In this document: positions 26,901 through 34,336 of the stretch, piece after piece | How the letters are laid out: every line of letters starts with the position of its first letter | Position numbering within the stretch: position 1 is the first letter of the stretch | NCBI GenBank assembly: GCA_947461805.1 | Contig: CANHMJ010000002.1 | Location: forward strand, 1 to 37,097 | DNA: 37,097 nt | Source: Burkholderiaceae bacterium | GTDB taxonomy: Bacteria > Pseudomonadota > Gammaproteobacteria > Burkholderiales > Burkholderiaceae | Reading direction: 5' to 3' | Notes under the pieces: generated by a model | Database searches by the model: none | The model's input: the letters and a program-made list of their open reading frames with translations, nothing else | Told to the model about the DNA's origin: nothing | Program-made: the position numbers and the translations under genes

Positions 26901-28052
26901 ATGCCCCATACCCCATTAGCCGATCACCTCCTGTATGAGCCCCATCCTAGTTCTGCGCTTTTGGATGGCTGGCTGCTCAGTACGAATAGCCTGACACGCA
27001 GCATTCTGGAAAACATGAGGCCGGGCGATGAAGTAGTTGCGATCGATGCCATTTTAAATCCCCCGCATTGGGAGTTTGGTCACCTCACGTGGTTTCATGA
27101 GTTTTGGGTGCATCGCGGTGGGCAGGTATCTAGCCCATCCCTATTGCATGACGCCGATTATCTATTTAATTCTTCTGAAATTGCGCATCGGGATCGATGG
27201 ACAATTCCTATTCCACCGCTGGATGTACTGCTTGATTACAACGCACGCGTTATGCAAAAGACGCGCGAGCTCCTAGTAAAGCCCATTGATGCAGAGAAGG
27301 CCTACTTTATTCAGTTAGCCATTTTTCATCAGGATATGCACAATGAGGCTTTTGCGTATATGTGGCAAACCTTAGGCTATCCGTCACCATTCGAACCATT
27401 TTCTCTACCTAAGTTAGCTACTAATCCAGCGTCCGCAACCATTCATTTTCCAGAAACGAAAGTAATGGTTGGCTCTGAATCCAAGAGTGGTTTCATTTTT
27501 GATAATGAAAAGTGGTCGCATTCGATAACGTTATCCGCTTTTACTATTGCGGAGCGGGCCGTGAGCAATGCCGACTATTTGGAATTCATTGAATCACCAG
27601 CAAATCAAGCCGATTTGAACCCAGTCACAGCCCCAATGCATTGGAAAAAGGAAAGGGGGGTGTGGTACCAGCGCTATTTTGATGCGTGGCAGGGTTTTTC
27701 TGAGCTTGAACCAGTACGGCACATTTCCTATAGTGATGCCAAACGGTATTGTGAGTGGCGTCAATTGCGCCTTCCTAATGAGCATGAGCTCAGCGTATTA
27801 ATGGCTCAAAAACAGCACGATTGGCAACCGTCCCAGTTATGGGAATGGACGAGCAGCCCGTTTGCACCCTTTCCTGGATTTAGCAGTGACCCCTATGCCG
27901 ATTACTCCCAGCCGTGGTTTGATGGGAACCATCAGGTCTTAAAGGGGTGGAGTATGTATACCCCGGAGCGCTTGAGACGTAGTAGCTTTCGTAATTTTTA
28001 CGCCCTGCATCGCCAAGACCATTTTTGCGGCTTTCGCACGTGTTTACTCTAA
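26901..28052 (+). CDS. senA: Selenoneine synthase SenA (EgtB-like: DinB_2 + FGE-sulfatase domains)
   Basis: NPPHWEFGHLTWFHEFWVHR, FHQDMHNEAFAYMWQTLGY (candidate metal ligands H61, H143, H147) and FGE C-terminus WEWTSSPFAPFPGF...FRNFY...FCGFRTCL. Called SenA rather than EgtB from the NPPxWExGHxxWFxEFW style and adjacency to selD/senB. Confidence 0.78.
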   Translation: MPHTPLADHLLYEPHPSSALLDGWLLSTNSLTRSILENMRPGDEVVAIDAILNPPHWEFGHLTWFHEFWVHRGGQVSSPSLLHDADYLFNSSEIAHRDRWTIPIPPLDVLLDYNARVMQKTRELLVKPIDAEKAYFIQLAIFHQDMHNEAFAYMWQTLGYPSPFEPFSLPKLATNPASATIHFPETKVMVGSESKSGFIFDNEKWSHSITLSAFTIAERAVSNADYLEFIESPANQADLNPVTAPMHWKKERGVWYQRYFDAWQGFSELEPVRHISYSDAKRYCEWRQLRLPNEHELSVLMAQKQHDWQPSQLWEWTSSPFAPFPGFSSDPYADYSQPWFDGNHQVLKGWSMYTPERLRRSSFRNFYALHRQDHFCGFRTCLL

Positions 28053-28112
28053 ATTGAGTAAGCTTACCTAGTTCTGGCATTTGCTATCCTTTCAATACTT
28101 GATCAATTCTTT

Positions 28113-29159
28113 ATGACTACTTCCTATAATGGCCGCCTGACTTCTTTATCGCATGGTGGAGGCTGCGGCTGCAAGATTGCTCCGGGCATCCTGAGCGATA
28201 TTCTGAAAGCCTCACCCATCCGCAATTTACCGGCCGCGCTGCTGGCCGGTTCTGACAATAATGAAGATGCCGCGGTCTATCAAATTAATGAGCACCAAGC
28301 GATTGTGGCCACAACGGATTTCTTTATGCCCATCGTGGATGATCCCTTTGAGTTTGGCCGGATCGCCGCAACCAATGCCATTTCGGATATCTATGCCATG
28401 GGTGCGCAGCCTCTTTTTGCACTCGCTCTATTAGGTATGCCGATTGCAGTTTTACCCTTAGAGGTAATTCAACAGGTAACGGCAGGCGGTGAATCCGTTT
28501 GCAATGACGCTGGCATCATGATCGCTGGTGGCCACTCGATCGATACGGTCGAGCCCATTTATGGCTTAGTAGCGATTGGTATCGTCGACCCCAAAAAACT
28601 CAAGCTCAATAGTGGCGCCCGGGCAGGCGACAGTATCATTTTAAGTAAGCCATTAGGGGTAGGCATACTCTCTGCCGCTCTGAAAAAAGAGCTGCTTTCA
28701 GCGGCAGGCTATCAAGAGATGATTGCGCTGACGACCAAATTAAATAAGCCTGGTGTTGCCCTCGCGCAGCTAGAAGGAGTCCATGCTCTAACGGATGTCA
28801 CCGGTTTTGGCTTGGCAGGACATCTTTTAGAGATGGCCAGGGGATCAAAGTTAATGGCGCAGGTCTACTGGGATGCTATTCCGGTGATTCAGGAAGCAGT
28901 TGAACATGCCAAGGCTGATATCTATACCGGCGCCTCTACGCGCAATTGGGCTGGCTATGGCGGTGAAGTAACCCTCGCGAGTAATTTAGCGATATGGCAA
29001 CAAAACCTCTTGACCGATCCTCAGACGAGTGGCGGCCTGCTCATTTCGTGCGCGCCAGAACAAGAAGCTGAAGTCCTCTCGATTCTCAATTTAGGCGGCT
29101 TTGCTAGTGCAAAGAAAATAGGTCATTTTGCTGCGGGGACCGGACTATCCGTTGTATAG
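28113..29159 (+). CDS. selD: Selenophosphate synthase SelD (Cys-type); predicted SenC role
   Basis: SHGGGCGCKIAPGIL, NEDAAVYQI, TTDFFMPIVDDPFEFGRIAATNAISDIYAMG, LTDVTGFGLAGHL, DPQTSGGLL. Catalytic position C18 is TGC (28164-28166). Confidence 0.95.
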   Translation: MTTSYNGRLTSLSHGGGCGCKIAPGILSDILKASPIRNLPAALLAGSDNNEDAAVYQINEHQAIVATTDFFMPIVDDPFEFGRIAATNAISDIYAMGAQPLFALALLGMPIAVLPLEVIQQVTAGGESVCNDAGIMIAGGHSIDTVEPIYGLVAIGIVDPKKLKLNSGARAGDSIILSKPLGVGILSAALKKELLSAAGYQEMIALTTKLNKPGVALAQLEGVHALTDVTGFGLAGHLLEMARGSKLMAQVYWDAIPVIQEAVEHAKADIYTGASTRNWAGYGGEVTLASNLAIWQQNLLTDPQTSGGLLISCAPEQEAEVLSILNLGGFASAKKIGHFAAGTGLSVV

Positions 29160-29171
29160 GAAGGCCATACA

Positions 29172-30107
29172 GTGAAACAGACCTTGCTTGAAGAATTGCA
29201 TCTGAGCCTAACTGCGGATGTGCCGTTTATATCCCCCAAGTTTTTCTACGATGAGATCGGCTCGCATCTCTTTGATGTCATTACATTGCTCGAGGAGTAT
29301 TACCCAACGCGAACAGAGCAGTGGATCATGGATGCCCATCGCGCTGCTATTGCCAAGGCCGTAGGCTACTGCGACGTATTGCTCGACCTTGGAGCGGGCA
29401 ATTGCGCTAAGGCAAGCCAGCTTTTCAATAGCATTAAACCAAAGCAGTACCGAGCATTGGATATCTCAAAAGAATATTTGGAAGCGGCCGTTGCTGATCT
29501 GCAAAAACAGTTTCCACAGATTGCCATGCGCGCAGAAGCGATTGACTTAAGCTTGCCTATGGCATTTCCGGATATTGCAGAACGCCATAAGATCTTTTTC
29601 TTTCCAGGATCCTCGATTGGAAACTACGATCCTGAAAAAGCAGACCATTTTTTTACGAATATCGCGCAGGAATGCCATGGCAATGGCGGCCTCTTAATCG
29701 GCGTTGACTTAGTCAAGGATCGTGAAACCTTGCATCTTGCGTATAACGACCCTTTGGGGGTTACCGCAGCATTTAATTTAAATATTCTGTTAAACGTCAA
29801 TCGAATCATGGGCAGTAACTTTCATCTGCCGAATTGGGAACACGTCGCCTTTTTTAATGAATCCCTGTCCCGCATTGAGATGCACCTGCGTGCGCGAGCG
29901 GATCTAGAGGTGATTCTCCCCAGTGATGGTACTAAAGAGCATGTGATTCAGTTCAAGGTCGGTGATTTGATCCATACCGAAAATAGCTATAAATACACGC
30001 AAGACGACTTTACAGAAAAACTCCTCCGTGCAGGGTTTGATCCTATCCACACGTGGACGGATCCCAAGCAACACTTTTTAGTGTGCTTTGCCAATGCGAA
30101 GAACTGA
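29172..30107 (+). CDS. egtD: L-histidine N(alpha)-methyltransferase EgtD
   Basis: GTG start 12 nt after selD; FYDEIGSHLFDVITLLEEYYPTRTE, LLDLGAGNCAKA, FFPGSSIGNYDP, YNDPLGVTAAFNLNIL, HTENSYKYTQDDF. Confidence 0.93.
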   Translation: MKQTLLEELHLSLTADVPFISPKFFYDEIGSHLFDVITLLEEYYPTRTEQWIMDAHRAAIAKAVGYCDVLLDLGAGNCAKASQLFNSIKPKQYRALDISKEYLEAAVADLQKQFPQIAMRAEAIDLSLPMAFPDIAERHKIFFFPGSSIGNYDPEKADHFFTNIAQECHGNGGLLIGVDLVKDRETLHLAYNDPLGVTAAFNLNILLNVNRIMGSNFHLPNWEHVAFFNESLSRIEMHLRARADLEVILPSDGTKEHVIQFKVGDLIHTENSYKYTQDDFTEKLLRAGFDPIHTWTDPKQHFLVCFANAKN

Positions 30108-30132
30108 ACTAAAGCTAATTCAATTACTACAT

Positions 30133-30154
30133 AGTTAATGCGCAGTTAATGCGC
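30133..30154. repeat. Two tandem copies of an 11-bp unit AGTTAATGCGC
   Basis: 30133-30143 and 30144-30154 identical; overlaps the senB stop codon. Confidence 0.9.
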
Positions 30155-31105
30155 AATTAGACTGCCCACTAACTCTTTTATAGATTGTTTTTCACGCGCT
30201 GGTGTAATTAGCTCTCTGCGTAAATTAATACACTTTTGCAGTGAAGCATAAAAGGCGGGTGTGTTTTCTGCGCGATATAAAAGCGTAGCCAGTGCATGCT
30301 CATCGGCCACTGGGTGGTACCCAGGGTAGTCTTCACCCAGCAAGCCGCGATTGCCTGGAATGTCGGATGCGATCACTGGAATACCGAGTGCAATCGCCTC
30401 GGAGACGACGTGAGCGCCACCTTCCATGCGGCTGGAAATGACCATCAGGCGACTTTGAGCAAGTATCTTCAAGGCATCTGCATGACTTATCTCACCAAGC
30501 CACTCGTAGCGATCGACTGTTGCATTAAAGTTTGTGGCTTGGTCTTTCATTTGGGAATTCATTGCCTGACCTAAATGCTTTACCGTAATTTTAGAATCGG
30601 ATGGCAAGAATGGGAGGCTCCGCACCACACAAAAGGGATCCTTCTCTTCCCTCAGGTGCCCAATAATACTCACTACAAAATCGTCTTTCGTAAGCAAATC
30701 TGCTGTATCAACCTCAACCGATTGATAGATAACTTGGACTTTATCTCGAAGGCGAGCGGGTACCGAATCGACTGCGGCTGACTGCAAGACAATGAGCTGA
30801 TCTGCCATCTCCATCGACTCCATCACTTCACTGTGATTTGCTATGTCTCGATAAATATCAGTCCCGGTCAAAATCAAAACAAGGGGTTTGATGGGGTATT
30901 GTTTCTTAAAATCCACAATCGATTGGTAGCTGCGATACGCATGCAGTGCGATTAATAAACTGGCATCACCTCCAGACCACGACTCGGTTACCTCGACCGA
31001 ATAGCCAAGCTCCTCCAAAAACCCTTGCCAGCGCAGGGCAGTCATCCGGTTTCCATGAAGGCTCCCCAGTGGTGCGGGGGTCACGATTTCAATAAGGGGT
31101 TTGAT
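30146..31105 (-). CDS. senB: Selenosugar synthase SenB (TIGR04348-family glycosyltransferase)
   Basis: TPAPLGSLHGNRMTALRWQGFLEELGYSV...LLIALHAYRSYQSI, VISSRMEGGAHVVSEAIALGIPVIASDIPGNRGLLGEDYPGY. Start placed at ATC 31105 (AAAGG 6 nt upstream); track start is GTG at 31084. Confidence 0.8.
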   Translation of the reverse strand: MKPLIEIVTPAPLGSLHGNRMTALRWQGFLEELGYSVEVTESWSGGDASLLIALHAYRSYQSIVDFKKQYPIKPLVLILTGTDIYRDIANHSEVMESMEMADQLIVLQSAAVDSVPARLRDKVQVIYQSVEVDTADLLTKDDFVVSIIGHLREEKDPFCVVRSLPFLPSDSKITVKHLGQAMNSQMKDQATNFNATVDRYEWLGEISHADALKILAQSRLMVISSRMEGGAHVVSEAIALGIPVIASDIPGNRGLLGEDYPGYHPVADEHALATLLYRAENTPAFYASLQKCINLRRELITPAREKQSIKELVGSLIAH

Positions 31106-31117
31106 GTTCGGCCTTTA

Positions 31118-32635
31118 TTAAGCGTTCTTAGTCTTTAGTTTAGCCGTTAGCAAGGCTTGCGCTAACAAAGCCAAAATAGCTGCCGGAATTGCTCCCGCAA
31201 GCATCAGGGTATGGTCATTGACTGCAAGCCCAGCCACGATGCGATCACCAAAGCCGCCAGCGCCGACGAGTGCTGCCAGGGTGCATGTGCCAACGCCAAT
31301 GACGGTAGCGGATGCCAGGCCAGTCATGATGATCGATCTTGCGGAGGGAAGCTCGATGGATAAAAGCAGTTGCCTGTTGTTGCAACCTAGGGCGAGGGCC
31401 GCTTCTTTTAAATTGGCAGGTACTTCCATGAGGCCAATGTGGGTTGCATTCACAATCGGTAGCAGGCCATACAGAAAGAGGGCGATGACAGCGGGGACAG
31501 CGCCAATTTGATCTAAGGCGGCTATCAGGATGGTAAGCAGAGCCAGTGACGGAATGGTCTGCAAGATTCCAGCTGCGCCCAATATCCATACTGCAAAACG
31601 AGGGCGGCGCTGCGCCAGAATACCCAAGGGAATGCCAACCATAAGGGCAAATGCCGAGGAGATGGCGACTAACAAAACATGGTCGCGCAGTGCAGTAAAA
31701 AAATCAGGCGCAAAGAGGAGTTTAAAAAAACGAGAGGAAGTCGATGCATTATTGGCTTGAACGGACGCAGAGTTCAAAAACGTTCTCGCCACCTGTTCAA
31801 AATTAGTACCTGCTTCGGCTTGTCCGTTGAGTTTTGCCATTGTGGCTTCGTTTAATCGGTTGCTTAAGTTTTGCAGGGGCTTTTCATTAAAATCCGCGCG
31901 CATTAATAGTACTGCGTCGTAACGCGGAAATGCCTGCCGATCATCTTCGAGCAAGACTAAGTTTTGTTTCTCAATTGCCGCGTCCGTCGTGTACGCATCG
32001 ACAATATCAACATCACCACGGGCTAGAGCGCCATACGCTAAACCATGCTCCAAAACCCGTTGGGGCCCAATCGTCAGGTTATAGCCTTTGACTAGGGCAG
32101 GCCATCCATCCATGCGCGTCTTAAACTCAGGGGACAGGGCAATGCGCAGTTTCGATTGTTGCTCCGGCGTCAATCTTGTAATGTCACTGATTTTTTTGAG
32201 ACCCAAAGCATTGGCGCGATCCGCCTTCATGGCCAAGGCGTAGGAATTATTAAAGCCGAGGGGTATCGCAACCTTAAGGCCCATGGGCGCTAGCATGGCA
32301 TTGAGCTCAGCAAGCGAAACCTGAGTTTCTGGCCGCTTCAGTATCTCGCGCACAATAGTGCCCGTGTATTCAGGATAAATATCAATTTGCCCGGTGGTGA
32401 GGGCTTTCAGGACGATTGCAGTATTACCAAGACCCTGGCGATGAGTGGATTGAACCCCGGCATCGCGCAAGGATAGATTGATGATCTCGCCCAGTACATA
32501 ACTCTCGGTAAACCGCTTTGAGCCAACCGTTACATTCGGTTCTGTGGGCTGCGCTATAGCAGAGTAGCTCAATGCCAGCCCAAGGCATAAGCTGACGTTG
32601 ATCCAGGCGCGAAGAAGATAGCGATTAACTGACAA
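31118..32635 (-). CDS. OpuC/EgtU-like ABC transporter: N-terminal substrate-binding domain fused to C-terminal permease
   Basis: Signal peptide, then VTVGSKRFTESYVLGEIINLSLRDAGV...GQIDIYPEYTGTIVREIL (quaternary-amine binding fold), then TM domain HVLLVAISSAFALMVGIPLGILAQRRP...LGCNNRQLLLSIELPSARSIIMTGLA. 12 nt upstream of senB, same strand. Confidence 0.85.
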   Translation of the reverse strand: MSVNRYLLRAWINVSLCLGLALSYSAIAQPTEPNVTVGSKRFTESYVLGEIINLSLRDAGVQSTHRQGLGNTAIVLKALTTGQIDIYPEYTGTIVREILKRPETQVSLAELNAMLAPMGLKVAIPLGFNNSYALAMKADRANALGLKKISDITRLTPEQQSKLRIALSPEFKTRMDGWPALVKGYNLTIGPQRVLEHGLAYGALARGDVDIVDAYTTDAAIEKQNLVLLEDDRQAFPRYDAVLLMRADFNEKPLQNLSNRLNEATMAKLNGQAEAGTNFEQVARTFLNSASVQANNASTSSRFFKLLFAPDFFTALRDHVLLVAISSAFALMVGIPLGILAQRRPRFAVWILGAAGILQTIPSLALLTILIAALDQIGAVPAVIALFLYGLLPIVNATHIGLMEVPANLKEAALALGCNNRQLLLSIELPSARSIIMTGLASATVIGVGTCTLAALVGAGGFGDRIVAGLAVNDHTLMLAGAIPAAILALLAQALLTAKLKTKNA

Positions 32636-32695
32636 AACGATTGGACACCCTGATTGAATAGATGCCCATCATAAATCACGAATCCAGTAATTGCG

Positions 32696-33049
32696 TTAAG
32701 CCGTTTTTAAGCGCCGGCTTTTGCGTGTGCGCTCAAAAAAATCATCTGGCTTTAGACGAACCCACGCGATAAAGCCCGCCATCTCTTCTTGCTGTTTTAG
32801 GTGTTCAATCGAGTTATATTGGCGGGCTAACTCGGTTTCTGTAAAAACCGCATGAATCTGTCGGTGGCAAATGCGGTGTAACACGACAGTTTGACGCCCG
32901 CCATGGGACTTTGGAATCAGGTGGTGTTCGTCGCGTTGTAAAGGGGGTATTGTTCTATCGCACAGCCGGCAAATCACGTCTTCAGGCTGTAGTGCTATGA
33001 ATTGACTGCGTTCAGCCTGAATTTGTTTTTTCTTGATGCGTCCAGTCAC
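32696..33049 (-). CDS. HNH endonuclease-like protein
   Basis: CRLCDR..DEHHLIPKSHGGRQTVVLHRICHRQIHAVF. Confidence 0.8.
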   Translation of the reverse strand: MTGRIKKKQIQAERSQFIALQPEDVICRLCDRTIPPLQRDEHHLIPKSHGGRQTVVLHRICHRQIHAVFTETELARQYNSIEHLKQQEEMAGFIAWVRLKPDDFFERTRKSRRLKTA

Positions 33050-33082
33050 GATCTAAAGTTTGAACTGATTATTTTGTAATGC

Positions 33083-34057
33083 TTAGGGCTTATACGGCAT
33101 GGGCAGTGGTTTTTGATCAAGCCAGGCTTCTAGGGTTTCAGTAATGCCTTTAGCAAATGCAGCAAAAATGGGTTCAGCGATAAAGCCCAAGTGGGGAGTT
33201 ACCAGTAGGTTGGGGGTGTTGCGCAGTGGATCGTCTTTTGGAAGCGGTTCCACATCGAACACATCAATCGCCGCTTGCCCAGGACTGCCCTTATTCAATG
33301 CGCTTGCTAAGTCGGGCATCGAAATTAAAGCCGAACGGGACGTATTGACCAAAATGGAATCGGGGCGCATGAGTGCCAGCTGATCGGCGCCGAGGATGCC
33401 TTTAGTGCCTGGACCAGCTACCAAATGCAAGCTCACTACTTTTGAGGTGCTTAATAGTTCATCCAGGCTAACCGACTTCGCGTTTTCAGCAGCAGCGCGT
33501 TCCGGTGTCATTTTGGGGCTCCAGCAAACGACTTCCATACCGAAAGCCTGACCAACCCGAGCAACCCGGCTACCAATCGCGCCTAAACCCATGATGCCTA
33601 GGCGTTGCCCCGAGAGCATCGGTAAAACCGAATGGGAATCGCGCCAACCGCCGCTAGCAAGTAAAGCGCGTTGTTCCACTAAACGCTTTGCGGCTCCGAG
33701 GATTAATGTCCAGGTGAGTTCCGCAGTCGTTTCTTTAGAGGGCCCGCCATAGGTGCATGCAATCGGAATGTTGCGCGCGTTCAGTGCTGCTGCATCGAGC
33801 GTGCCGTTGCGCTCGCCCGTAAACATCAGCATTTTCAGTTTGGGGAGGCGCTCAATCAGCACTGCATTAAAGGGAGCACGATCGCGCACGATGACGATGA
33901 CATCGGCATCCTTCACGGCTTCATACAGAGCTTCACCCTGAAGAGGCTCATGGTGAATGGTGATCTTGGCGCGTTGGTCCAGGGCTTCCCAGTTGGAGAA
34001 ACGACGCAAAGCACGTTCGTAATCGCCCAGAATGACGATATTAGCTAATGAGGACAT
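33083..34057 (-). CDS. D-2-hydroxyacid dehydrogenase family protein
   Basis: LGIMGLGAIGSRVARVGQAFGMEVVCWSP, LVNTSRSALISMPDL, AAIDVFDVEPLPKDDPLRNTPNLLVTPHLGF. Confidence 0.9.
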   Translation of the reverse strand: MSSLANIVILGDYERALRRFSNWEALDQRAKITIHHEPLQGEALYEAVKDADVIVIVRDRAPFNAVLIERLPKLKMLMFTGERNGTLDAAALNARNIPIACTYGGPSKETTAELTWTLILGAAKRLVEQRALLASGGWRDSHSVLPMLSGQRLGIMGLGAIGSRVARVGQAFGMEVVCWSPKMTPERAAAENAKSVSLDELLSTSKVVSLHLVAGPGTKGILGADQLALMRPDSILVNTSRSALISMPDLASALNKGSPGQAAIDVFDVEPLPKDDPLRNTPNLLVTPHLGFIAEPIFAAFAKGITETLEAWLDQKPLPMPYKP

Positions 34058-34336
34058 AGTGAGTGTTAAGTAGTGGTGTGATCAAGCAGGGGTGAAGCAA
34101 GGTAACTTGATTCTACTATTGACCACAGCTAGCGCCTTAGAAGCTACAAAAATGAGTTGGAACAACAGCAGAAACAATGACTTTCAGATGTTGAAATCAG
34201 GTGCGGCATAGATGCCCAGAACAATACTATTCGATGGAATGTCGTAGATCCGACTTGGCATTGGCAGGTAGCTCGATGGTCAGATGTCTAATTTGTCGGG
34301 TTGACCGACATTGCAATATTCAGAATTTAAGGCAAT

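Noticed and set aside
26901-28052. Classical ergothioneine biosynthesis (EgtB of an egtABCDE operon)
   Set aside because: No egtA, egtC or egtE homolog in the window, while selD and a TIGR04348/SenB-like gene are adjacent; SenA is the simpler reading, though not proven without phylogeny.
28164-28166. Possible selenocysteine in SelD
   Set aside because: The catalytic codon is TGC (Cys), not TGA; no Sec decoding is needed.
31118-32635. Plain osmoprotectant (glycine betaine/choline) uptake system
   Set aside because: Not excluded, but it is a single fused gene without an adjacent ATPase and sits upstream of senB; kept as a candidate for betaine-type thio/seleno-imidazole transport.
34294-34310. 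Hairpin TGTCGG-GTTGA-CCGACA downstream of ppc as a terminator
   Set aside because: Six-bp stem without a clear U-run in either direction; too weak to list as a feature.
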